Positions 24,963 through 29,792 of a stretch of DNA of 29,792 nt are shown in pieces. The DNA comes from a virus, in IMG/VR virus record IMGVR_UViG_3300006925_000086, positions 1-29,792 of that record; one strand, given 5' to 3'. The notes below the pieces were generated by a model. That model made no database searches. It saw only the letters and a program-made list of their open reading frames with translations, and was not told where the DNA came from. The translations under genes and the position numbers were made by a program. Positions within the stretch are counted from its first letter, which is position 1. Each line of letters begins with the position of its first letter.

Positions 24963-26553
24963 CTTCCTCTTCCTCCTCACTGAAGGTGGGTCGATGTAGA
25001 GTTTCAAAACCTTCGCTTTGCGAAGTCGTTGCTTCCTTTGCCAATTTTAATAATTCCATTACAGACAAGGGTATTCCTAATTTTTTACCATCGGAAATAA
25101 AACTCTTTAAGGCAGATTCCCAATCCTCGGACTTTGTATTAGAGGTTTTTCTAAGATAGTCTGTCCACTTCATATTAATAGGGAGAACGGATTTACTACT
25201 TAAGTTCTTTGTAATTCCGCCTTCATCCTGTTCGACCATTTCCCCGTTAACAAGTTCGTATTTTTTTCCATTCCATTTAATCCAATATTCCCCGTCTTTC
25301 TTATAATCAAATAAACCTAAAACATTATCTTCAGGTAATTCCCATTCTTCTATTGCGTTCATAATAAATTCTTCTTCGGACATTTCACTAAGATTATAAA
25401 TTTCTTCTATATTATCAGTAAAATTACCATCATCGCCTAAATATCCACCTTTACGGTCGGACCATAAATCTCCCCCTAAATTTACATATTCTAAATAGTC
25501 GTAAACTTCATACATATCCTCTTCTAAATATTTAACTATAAATTTAATAAAATCAACATCTTCCGATAATATCTCTCTCACCTCATACAAACCCATCTCA
25601 TCACCGTCTTCGTCATATAACATATTATTGGAAATAAATATTTTGTCGTTATCTGTATCTTCTAAAATTGATTCAGGGTCTCCTCTTACGGTTAAATCAT
25701 ATTCATTAGGGAATTTAAGCCTAAATAATTTATTTTCCTGTAAAAACATGTCACCCACGACATGCCTAAAATGGGGGTTAAACACACCATTAGGACCTTC
25801 TTCATCTTGAACTTCTTCGTCTGCTTGAAACCTTGGTTCAAATCTTATATCCGTAAGTTGTGTTGTTGCAGTACAATTTTCACACTGATACCCCTCATCC
25901 GATATAGAAAATTCATTAAAATGCCCACAAACTTGACATTGGAGTTCTTGCCAATCGGACATATAATCCGTAAGACCTTCAACACTTTCGCTCGTTGATT
26001 CATCGTTAAGTAGACCTAATGCTAAACCCAATAGATTATCTCCAGCAGGTTTTCGTTCATCTATTTCTATACAAATAGAATAACCCTCATAAGTTCTTAC
26101 CTCATAACAACCACTGGATTTTAAACTCGAAGAAAGAATTGTATATTGGTTTGTCGAATCTCCAATAATTTCAAAACCCGCCCCTATGTCTATTATTTCG
26201 TCTATAGGTTCTATAACTTCATAAAACCAATTTAAAGAACGAAAGGTGGGCTTTACACTTTCAACAACCCTTTTTTTGTAGGCATCTAAATTTTCGGAGC
26301 GACCAAATTCACCTTTCACTTTGTCGAGAATACTGTCTAATCTTATATCTTCACTCTCTACTAAACATGCTATATCTGACCCACCATCTCTTTTTTTAAC
26401 CCTAAGAGATACCATACCCCTACCCAGAGAAGAATATAGATATGAGAAATGTGTTACTTCCCATTCTCTATGTTCCCCTTCTATCGCTTCCTTCGCTGCT
26501 TTTATAACATCTTCACGCTTAATAACTCCCTTTAATATATTTTGCCAATCCAT
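24955..26553 (-). CDS. W-tagged acidic protein with zinc ribbon and internal tag, 532 aa
   Basis: It starts MDWQNILKGVIKREDV (tag). C206-x2-C209 and C224-x2-C227 (CQVCGH ... YQCENC) form a rubredoxin-like zinc ribbon. Residues 290-420 are very acidic (DPESILEDTDNDK; SEEEFIMNAIEEWELPEDN). At 461-470 MKWTDYLRKT repeats the tag inside the protein, followed by a short helical domain and an acidic end SEEEEEDV. No ribosome site precedes that internal ATG, so I read it as a fused second tagged unit, as in the PAP2 protein. The end of this gene supplies the ribosome site of the next. No overall family is recognised. Confidence 0.75.
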   Translation of the reverse strand: MDWQNILKGVIKREDVIKAAKEAIEGEHREWEVTHFSYLYSSLGRGMVSLRVKKRDGGSDIACLVESEDIRLDSILDKVKGEFGRSENLDAYKKRVVESVKPTFRSLNWFYEVIEPIDEIIDIGAGFEIIGDSTNQYTILSSSLKSSGCYEVRTYEGYSICIEIDERKPAGDNLLGLALGLLNDESTSESVEGLTDYMSDWQELQCQVCGHFNEFSISDEGYQCENCTATTQLTDIRFEPRFQADEEVQDEEGPNGVFNPHFRHVVGDMFLQENKLFRLKFPNEYDLTVRGDPESILEDTDNDKIFISNNMLYDEDGDEMGLYEVREILSEDVDFIKFIVKYLEEDMYEVYDYLEYVNLGGDLWSDRKGGYLGDDGNFTDNIEEIYNLSEMSEEEFIMNAIEEWELPEDNVLGLFDYKKDGEYWIKWNGKKYELVNGEMVEQDEGGITKNLSSKSVLPINMKWTDYLRKTSNTKSEDWESALKSFISDGKKLGIPLSVMELLKLAKEATTSQSEGFETLHRPTFSEEEEEDV

Positions 26554-26554
26554 A

Positions 26555-27220
26555 TTACCACCTTCCTAATATTTCTTTAGGTTCTATTGCTTTAGCAAGC
26601 CAGAAATTGAGACCATTTATATCAAGTTCCTTGATTCTGTATATAGGCAATTCTTCATAAAATGAATCAGGTAATCTCCGTTCCTTGTAAAGTTGAATAA
26701 GAAAAGACCTTTTATACTTTTTTTCACTGGTATCATAAACATATGAGTCCACGGAATATTCATGTCCTGTATATGTCGCAAAGGCGACGAATTTTATAAT
26801 GTCAGGGACAACATTATTTTTTACCGCATACACTAAGGTAGTTAAAAAATCACCATTTGTCATATCACTGGTAGCCTTCACACATACATTTTTATCCCCT
26901 ACTTGAATATAATTATCATCAGAAATATCACCTAAACCATTTAATCTTTGAGAAATAGTACACCTTTCCCCAAATACTTCAAAAGAATATAAGACAGTTC
27001 TTTTGCCTAATCCTATGAAATCTATATCATCTTTAATGGGTCTCATAAATTCTAAAGTCCTTACTAAAGGTTTTAAGCGTTCAGGTGTTATTACTCTAAA
27101 TTTTTCAGCAATATGATTTATTTTTATATTAGGGTCAAAAAAATGAACATTATTTACATATTCGTCTACAAGTTTATCTCGCCCTTCCTCTTCCGACTTT
27201 AAAATATCTTGCCAACCCAT
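26555..27220 (-). CDS. W-tagged protein, paralogue of the gene upstream, 221 aa
   Basis: It starts MGWQDILKSEEEGRD. It shares with the 228-aa protein KPL-V-R-TLEFM-(R/K)P, a GLG/GIG turn, C-V-K-A-(T/N)-x-x-MTNGDF-x-x-TL and a final Gly-x-Trp end, in the same order, so the two are tandem duplicates. The sequence looks alpha/beta and soluble, without catalytic motifs I recognise. The stop and next ATG (TGGTAATATG) have the same arrangement as after the 228-aa gene. Confidence 0.75.
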   Translation of the reverse strand: MGWQDILKSEEEGRDKLVDEYVNNVHFFDPNIKINHIAEKFRVITPERLKPLVRTLEFMRPIKDDIDFIGLGKRTVLYSFEVFGERCTISQRLNGLGDISDDNYIQVGDKNVCVKATSDMTNGDFLTTLVYAVKNNVVPDIIKFVAFATYTGHEYSVDSYVYDTSEKKYKRSFLIQLYKERRLPDSFYEELPIYRIKELDINGLNFWLAKAIEPKEILGRW

Positions 27221-27221
27221 A

Positions 27222-27908
27222 TTACCATCCCTCTAATAATTCTTCAGGTATGTATTCCTTTAACCATTCGTTTAAAATATTCAATGGTATTTCGCCATCA
27301 TTATTATTATTTAAAACGGGCCAGTCTATTTCATCAAGACCTAATACATGTTCCCATATTCTTTCTAAAAGTGTGTCCTTGTATGAGTGTTCATTTATAT
27401 CATAAATATGTGTATCGTTGTGCATTTTAGTTTCCGGCATGTGTCTTTCTACATATGCTGGAAGAGTAAGAATTGTAGGTAATTGGTTATTTTTACTTGC
27501 GAGAAGAAGTGTAACCATAAAATCCCCATTTGTCATCACCCTATTAGCCTTTACGCAAAAACTCATTTGAGTTGAGTCCATTACCGGGAAAGTATCTTCA
27601 GCCCTTTCACCAATACCTTTTACAGTCAACCCAGCCGGTAAAACCGGCATTTTAAATGTAAAAGGCACTCCATATATATCGAATTTAAAAACAAAATCTA
27701 AACCATCTCTCTCAATTTCATCAAAGGGTTTCATAAATTCTAAAGTTCTTTTATAAACAAGGGGTTTAGTGCTGTAATACATAGATGAAAGAAACATGTC
27801 TTCTTCTTCTTTAGTTATTTCTCTTATTGGTGTAAATTCTCGAAATGAAATTAGTAACTCTTGGGCCAAATCACGGTCTTTATTCTTTAATATATCTCGC
27901 CAACCCAT
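27222..27908 (-). CDS. W-tagged protein, paralogue of the gene downstream, 228 aa
   Basis: It starts MGWRDILKNKDRDLAQ. It has the same core as the 221-aa protein: KPLVYKRTLEFMKPFDEIE, KGIGERAEDTF, FCVKANRVMTNGDFMVTLLL and a C-terminus ELLEGW. The function is unknown. GGCGGTG precedes the ATG. As the first large gene of the accessory block it may be expressed early. The family's conserved MTNGDF segment would be the best search seed. Confidence 0.75.
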   Translation of the reverse strand: MGWRDILKNKDRDLAQELLISFREFTPIREITKEEEDMFLSSMYYSTKPLVYKRTLEFMKPFDEIERDGLDFVFKFDIYGVPFTFKMPVLPAGLTVKGIGERAEDTFPVMDSTQMSFCVKANRVMTNGDFMVTLLLASKNNQLPTILTLPAYVERHMPETKMHNDTHIYDINEHSYKDTLLERIWEHVLGLDEIDWPVLNNNNDGEIPLNILNEWLKEYIPEELLEGW

Positions 27909-27910
27909 TA

Positions 27911-28012
27911 TTACACCGCCTTATTGAAAAATTGGCCGGTAATTTTTTTGGGACTAGCGAAAAAATTTTTTTCTTTTTTAATCCATTCCCAGCGAAAGTT
28001 TATTCCCGACAT
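27911..28012 (-). CDS. Tiny basic protein, 33 aa
   Basis: Between two longer genes the minus strand encodes MSGINFRWEWIKKEKNFFAS then PKKITGQFFNKAV. A good ribosome site (AAAGGAG) lies eight bases before the ATG, and the stop is four bases from the next start. RWEWIKKEKN at residues 7-16 is a loose relative of the W-tag. At this size coding is likely but not certain. Confidence 0.5.
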   Translation of the reverse strand: MSGINFRWEWIKKEKNFFASPKKITGQFFNKAV

Positions 28013-28075
28013 TATTTATTTCTCCTTTGTTTTCTTTGATAGTTTGGTTTATTTGGCCTTAACTTTTCTGTTTTT

Positions 28076-28444
28076 TTACTGGGGTCCCCTTTCTTTCGCC
28101 GTATCTTTTTGTTTATTTGAGTCTTTTTTGTCAAGTGTATTCCCCTTTTGGCGAATTACGAGACTTTCCAAAGGTAAATCTTGTAATGCACTCCAACTAT
28201 TAATGTCTAATTCGCAATGTCTATATAAAGTTTTACAGTTTTGCCGAGTTTTGCGTATCTCCGCAAGTATTAAGCCCAATTCTTCTTGATTTTTTGCTGG
28301 AGGGGGGTATGAATTGCGCCAAAGTGTGTCAAAATGGTCCCAGAGCCATAAAATTTTATCTATTTCTTCCATCATGGCCCACATTGAGGGCAAATATAAG
28401 GTATTTCTATGTTGGCGCATGGCCGGTTTCATAAAATCTCGCAT
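28076..28444 (-). CDS. First gene of the long minus-strand operon, 122 aa, unknown
   Basis: No family is recognised. The N-terminal half is rich in Trp and Met (SMWAMMEEIDKILWLWDHFD), the middle is helical (EELGLILAEIRKTRQNCKTL), and the end is charged and probably disordered (NTLDKKDSNKQKDTAKERG). No ribosome site precedes ATG 28444, but a TATA-like element is centred 27 bases upstream, so the mRNA may be leaderless. The first position in the operon suggests an early regulator, as inference. Fifty-odd untranslated bases follow before the 33-aa gene's ribosome site. Confidence 0.55.
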   Translation of the reverse strand: MRDFMKPAMRQHRNTLYLPSMWAMMEEIDKILWLWDHFDTLWRNSYPPPAKNQEELGLILAEIRKTRQNCKTLYRHCELDINSWSALQDLPLESLVIRQKGNTLDKKDSNKQKDTAKERGPQ

Positions 28445-28465
28445 GATTATTATGAAGGGCTTTGC

Positions 28466-28485
28466 GTATTTAATATTTTTTAATT
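28466..28485 (-). promoter_or_regulatory. Promoter of the long minus-strand operon
   Basis: The minus strand reads AATTAAAAAATATTAAATAC, with TATTAAATA centred about 27 bases before ATG 28444. This is leaderless geometry, as for the prohead protease. The palindrome ACCATATGGT lies about 34 bases further upstream and could bind a regulator shared with the divergent plus-strand gene. Confidence 0.5.
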
Positions 28486-28504
28486 AAAAAAATTCCCAAA
28501 GTGA

Positions 28505-28520
28505 ACCATATGGTAAGGTA
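28505..28520 (+). promoter_or_regulatory. Palindrome ACCATATGGT, copy 1, in the divergent promoter region
   Basis: ACCATATGGTAAGGTA lies between the divergent genes at 28444 and 28581. The same 16 bases occur in inverted orientation at 29359-29374, so the pair brackets the noncoding array. TAAGGTA also has an inverted partner TACCTTA at 28532-28538. On the other side, TTC-N7-GAA abuts the palindrome on the minus strand. A likely role is operator for both promoters. Confidence 0.6.
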
Positions 28521-28580
28521 AATTTGTGGACTACCTTATGAGATAAAAAGTATTGATAATAACATGAAAGGTGATTACTA

Positions 28581-28802
28581 ATGTATTCTATGATAGGCAA
28601 TAATGCACACGGCCAACCCAGTAAGGTGTATGGAATGGTTTGGTATTCTCAAGAGGATTATTGGGCTTTGCTTTTTACTGAACATTCAAGGGGTAGCGAA
28701 AAAATATGGATTTCTCAAGATTGGATTATTGATGGAGTTGCATGGCATCCTGCAATTGATATTTTTGATTGGGTAATTGATGTGGGGGATAGCATTGTTT
28801 GA
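28581..28802 (+). CDS. Acidic, tryptophan-rich small protein, 73 aa; only plus-strand gene
   Basis: No family is recognised. It reads MYSMIGNNAHGQPSKVYGMV followed by a tryptophan-rich, acidic body (EDYWALLFTEH, IWISQDWIIDGVAWHP, IFDWVIDVGD). The pattern suggests a compact beta-rich domain with strong negative charge. A perfect archaeal ribosome site, AAGGTGAT, lies five bases before the ATG. The gene diverges from the long operon and ends in a UUCG hairpin terminator. A single acidic divergent gene beside an operator-like palindrome could be a regulator or a DNA-mimic type inhibitor; that is speculation. Confidence 0.75.
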   Translation: MYSMIGNNAHGQPSKVYGMVWYSQEDYWALLFTEHSRGSEKIWISQDWIIDGVAWHPAIDIFDWVIDVGDSIV

Positions 28803-28820
28803 TGATGAATGAAAAAAACG

Positions 28821-28849
28821 AGAAGGGGGGCTTCGGCCCTCTTTCTTTT
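28821..28849 (+). terminator. UUCG hairpin plus U-run after the plus-strand gene
   Basis: AGAAGGGGGGC-TTCG-GCCCTCTTTCT folds into a stem of about 11 pairs, including G-U pairs, capped by a UUCG tetraloop and followed by TTTT. It starts 18 bases after the stop codon of the 73-aa gene. It fits a transcription terminator or a 3'-end stabilising hairpin. Confidence 0.7.
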
Positions 28850-28888
28850 GGTTGGGGTCGCCCAACAAATTATATACTTACCATATGG

Positions 28889-28952
28889 TTCGTAGATAAT
28901 GAAAGTATAGGGTTGGTATGTGGGTGGGAAGATAGTTTCACTTACTAACGAA
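28889..28952 (+). ncRNA. Structured unit 1: hairpin with G-rich core
   Basis: The outer stem is TTCGTAG (28889-28895) with CTAACGAA (28945-28952, one bulge). The inner stem is TGAAA (28900-28904) with TTTCA (28936-28940). The loop core at 28907-28932 contains GGG-TT-GG-TATGT-GGG-T-GGG. It is the weakest stem of the three. TTATATAC lies just before the palindrome. Whether it is transcribed is not shown by the sequence. Confidence 0.5.
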
Positions 28953-29067
28953 AACGAAAAGTGTCCTTTTCTTATTTGAGGATATATACTCCTCAGTCGT
29001 GACAGTATTATCTTGTGAATACTCCTTCCTCATTATTACCATATGGTTCTACATAGTAGAAATTAGG

Positions 29068-29151
29068 TTAAAGAATTTTAACACAGATAGAGACGAACAT
29101 AGGGTGTGCTTGTGGGCGGGAGAAAGGAACGGTTGTGTTAAAGTTCTTTAA
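29068..29151 (+). ncRNA. Structured unit 2: 18-pair stem with G-rich core
   Basis: TTAAAGAATTTTAACACA (29068-29085) pairs with TGTGTTAAAGTTCTTTAA (29134-29151) over 18 positions; the single non-Watson-Crick position is a U-G wobble, which favours RNA. The loop core at 29099-29124 aligns without gaps to unit 1 and holds GGG-N9-GGG-C-GGG-N5-GG. TTCTAC-ATA-GTAGAA (29047-29061) forms a second small dyad. GGATATATACTCC (28980-28992), a TATA-like element, lies about 55 bases before the palindrome. Confidence 0.6.
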
Positions 29152-29233
29152 GATTGTCCTTATATATAGGTGAGGTGTGCATTTTTGGCTATACACTTAC
29201 ATGTCACGCCAAGCACAACCATATGGTTCAAAA

Positions 29234-29329
29234 TTTTGGAAACAAAAAGTTTCAGGCAAAGCGTAACTTGTTTAAGGGTGGCTTGAGGGTGGAGAAAAAA
29301 ACAAGTCTGAAAATTTGCAGGTTCCAAAA
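29234..29329 (+). ncRNA. Structured unit 3: nested stems with G-rich core
   Basis: Nested pairs are TTTTGGAA (29234-29241) with TTCCAAAA (29322-29329), TTTCAG (29250-29255) with CTGAAA (29307-29312), and ACTTGTTT (29266-29273) with AAACAAGT (29299-29306). The loop from 29273 to 29296 holds GGG-T-GG-CTTGA-GGG-T-GG, aligning to the cores of units 1 and 2 with one or two gaps. TTATATATAGG (29160-29170) lies about 55 bases before the palindrome, as in unit 2. Confidence 0.6.
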
Positions 29330-29358
29330 CAACGAAGTGTTTTTAATCTTAGGCTCGA

Positions 29359-29374
29359 TACCTTACCATATGGT
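29359..29374 (-). repeat. Closing palindrome, inverted match to copy 1
   Basis: TACCTTACCATATGGT is the exact inverse of 28505-28520. On the plus strand it continues TAATGAATAATTTG; the copy at 28880 (read on minus) and the copy at 28505 (read on plus) also have AATTTGT a few bases after ACCATATGGTAA. So one flank type (TAA ... AATTTGT) marks the array borders and another (TTC-N9-GAA) marks the interior. Confidence 0.55.
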
Positions 29375-29736
29375 AATGAATAATTTGTAGTCAAGCCTTA
29401 TCATAAAAAAAGAAAAAAAGATAGCAGGAAAATACCTAAGACCGACCTTTCACAGCCGCCATCTTATGTTCTGTTAAAAACCTCGAATAAACGAGGCACA
29501 AAAACGAAAACAAGCCCAAATGCTTTTAGTATTTTTATCGAACAAACCTGCATATCTCTTTTTAGGGAGTAGGAAAGGGCCTTGCACCCTATCGGTAATT
29601 AATTTTCGGCTAAGAGACATTACTACTCTTGTTTATATTTTGACATTTAAATCACCAAGATTAAGGTTGACACGGGCGTAGATAACTTACCATCCTTATC
29701 ATACCCAACCCTTTGCCACCCTCCACCGCTAAGGAA
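29375..29736. other. Noncoding stretch with several small inverted repeats
   Basis: I find no supported gene or tRNA here. CCTCG-n6-CGAGG (29481-29496) is a small hairpin. GAGTAG (29567-29572) and CTACTC (29623-29628) enclose AGGG-n6-CCCT and AAGAG-n9-CTCTT, a possible folded RNA. Near 29681-29735 the minus strand is G-rich (GGAGGGTGGCAAAGGGTTGG) and lies just after the stop of the edge gene; it may be part of that gene's 3' region. Confidence 0.4.
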
Positions 29737-29792
29737 TTATTCTTCGCTTGCTTCCTTTGTCTGCTTATCCATCTCGCTGACAACCTTCAAGG
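29737..29792 (-). CDS. C-terminal end of a gene entering from the right edge
   Basis: The minus strand has an open frame from the edge to TAA at 29737-29739, coding LKVVSEMDKQTKEASEE. It is charged and helical like the ends of other proteins here. Too little is visible to name it; its existence is inferred from the open frame and composition. Confidence 0.45.
   Translation of the reverse strand, partial: LKVVSEMDKQTKEASEE

Larger units (their letters stand above)
28880..29374 (+). repeat. Array of three palindrome-hairpin units, closed by a fourth palindrome
   Basis: ACCATATGGT occurs at 28880, 29038, 29218 and 29365 (unit lengths 158, 180 and 147). In the first three it is followed immediately by TTC-N9-GAA (28889-28903, 29047-29061, 29227-29241). 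Its centre lies about 11.5 bases from the palindrome centre, one helical turn. Each unit then carries an inverted repeat around a G-rich core. I see no credible protein gene here. The array could be a set of small RNAs, a replication origin with repeated protein sites, or a packaging/partition site. Confidence 0.75.

Noticed and set aside
25171-25173. Separate gene starting at the internal MKWTDYLRK
   Set aside because: The upstream bases on the minus strand are CTCCC-type with no ribosome site, and the frame is continuous with the 532-aa protein.
28686-28868. Minus-strand frame opposite the 73-aa gene
   Set aside because: It runs through the terminator hairpin and opposes a gene with a perfect ribosome site.
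28880-29374. CRISPR array
   Set aside because: The repeated palindrome is only ten bases, the spacing is 147-180 bases and the intervals are related to each other, unlike CRISPR spacers.
29154-29390. Plus-strand open frame of 78 codons over the hairpin array
   Set aside because: It lies across repeat unit 3 and part of unit 2, its composition follows the inverted repeats, and it lacks a ribosome site; the repeat structure explains the sequence better.
29561-29632. tRNA gene
   Set aside because: Paired segments exist, but neither strand has a T-loop (GGTTCGAAT-like) or a consistent acceptor stem.

Overview
The window is about 29.8 kb of AT-rich DNA carrying the packaging and head part of a tailed virus (Caudoviricetes type), very probably one that infects archaea. 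The virus assignment rests on a complete large terminase subunit, a portal protein and the start of an XkdF-type prohead protease, all on the minus strand in the usual order. The archaeal assignment is inferred from TATA boxes centred about 27 bases before two start codons (leaderless-transcript geometry), ribosome sites of the GGAGGTGAT type, an archaeal/eukaryal-style ATP-dependent DNA ligase and many small zinc-binding proteins. The base composition and the marine-virus motifs in two small proteins suggest a marine archaeal host, but the sequence does not name one.

Layout, read in the direction of transcription (minus strand, high to low coordinates). (1) 28.4-18.6 kb: an early or accessory block of small and medium genes with 1-5 base overlaps. 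It includes a tandem pair of paralogues, a zinc-finger protein that may be the small terminase subunit, an HExxH metallopeptidase, a PAP2 phosphatase fused to a cysteine-rich tail, and a pentapeptide-repeat protein. Most begin with the same short motif, M-(x)-W-x-x-I-L-K. (2) 18.5-3.1 kb: the head and packaging block. It holds a small membrane protein with its own promoter, four very large proteins of unknown function (552, 891, 944 and 829 aa) interleaved with the terminase, a LAGLIDADG endonuclease gene and the portal gene. (3) 3.1-0.4 kb: two small acidic or coiled-coil proteins and a 698-aa DNA ligase. (4) 0.34 kb to the left edge: the prohead protease behind a strong TATA box. Only one gene, a 73-aa acidic, tryptophan-rich protein at 28.6 kb, lies on the plus strand; it diverges from the long operon and ends in a UUCG hairpin.

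The right end (28.8-29.7 kb) has no credible gene except the tail of one minus-strand gene at the edge. It holds five copies of the palindrome ACCATATGGT. Three of them are followed, at fixed spacing, by TTC-N9-GAA and then by a long inverted repeat enclosing a conserved G-rich core. The stems differ in sequence but still pair, as expected of a structured RNA or of a replication or packaging element.

The two strongest leads are the shared N-terminal W-x-x-I-L-K tag, on at least 14 otherwise unrelated proteins and at internal fusion points, and the palindrome/hairpin array. For the tag I suggest, as inference, a virion-cargo signal comparable to the capsid-targeting sequence of phage T4 internal proteins.
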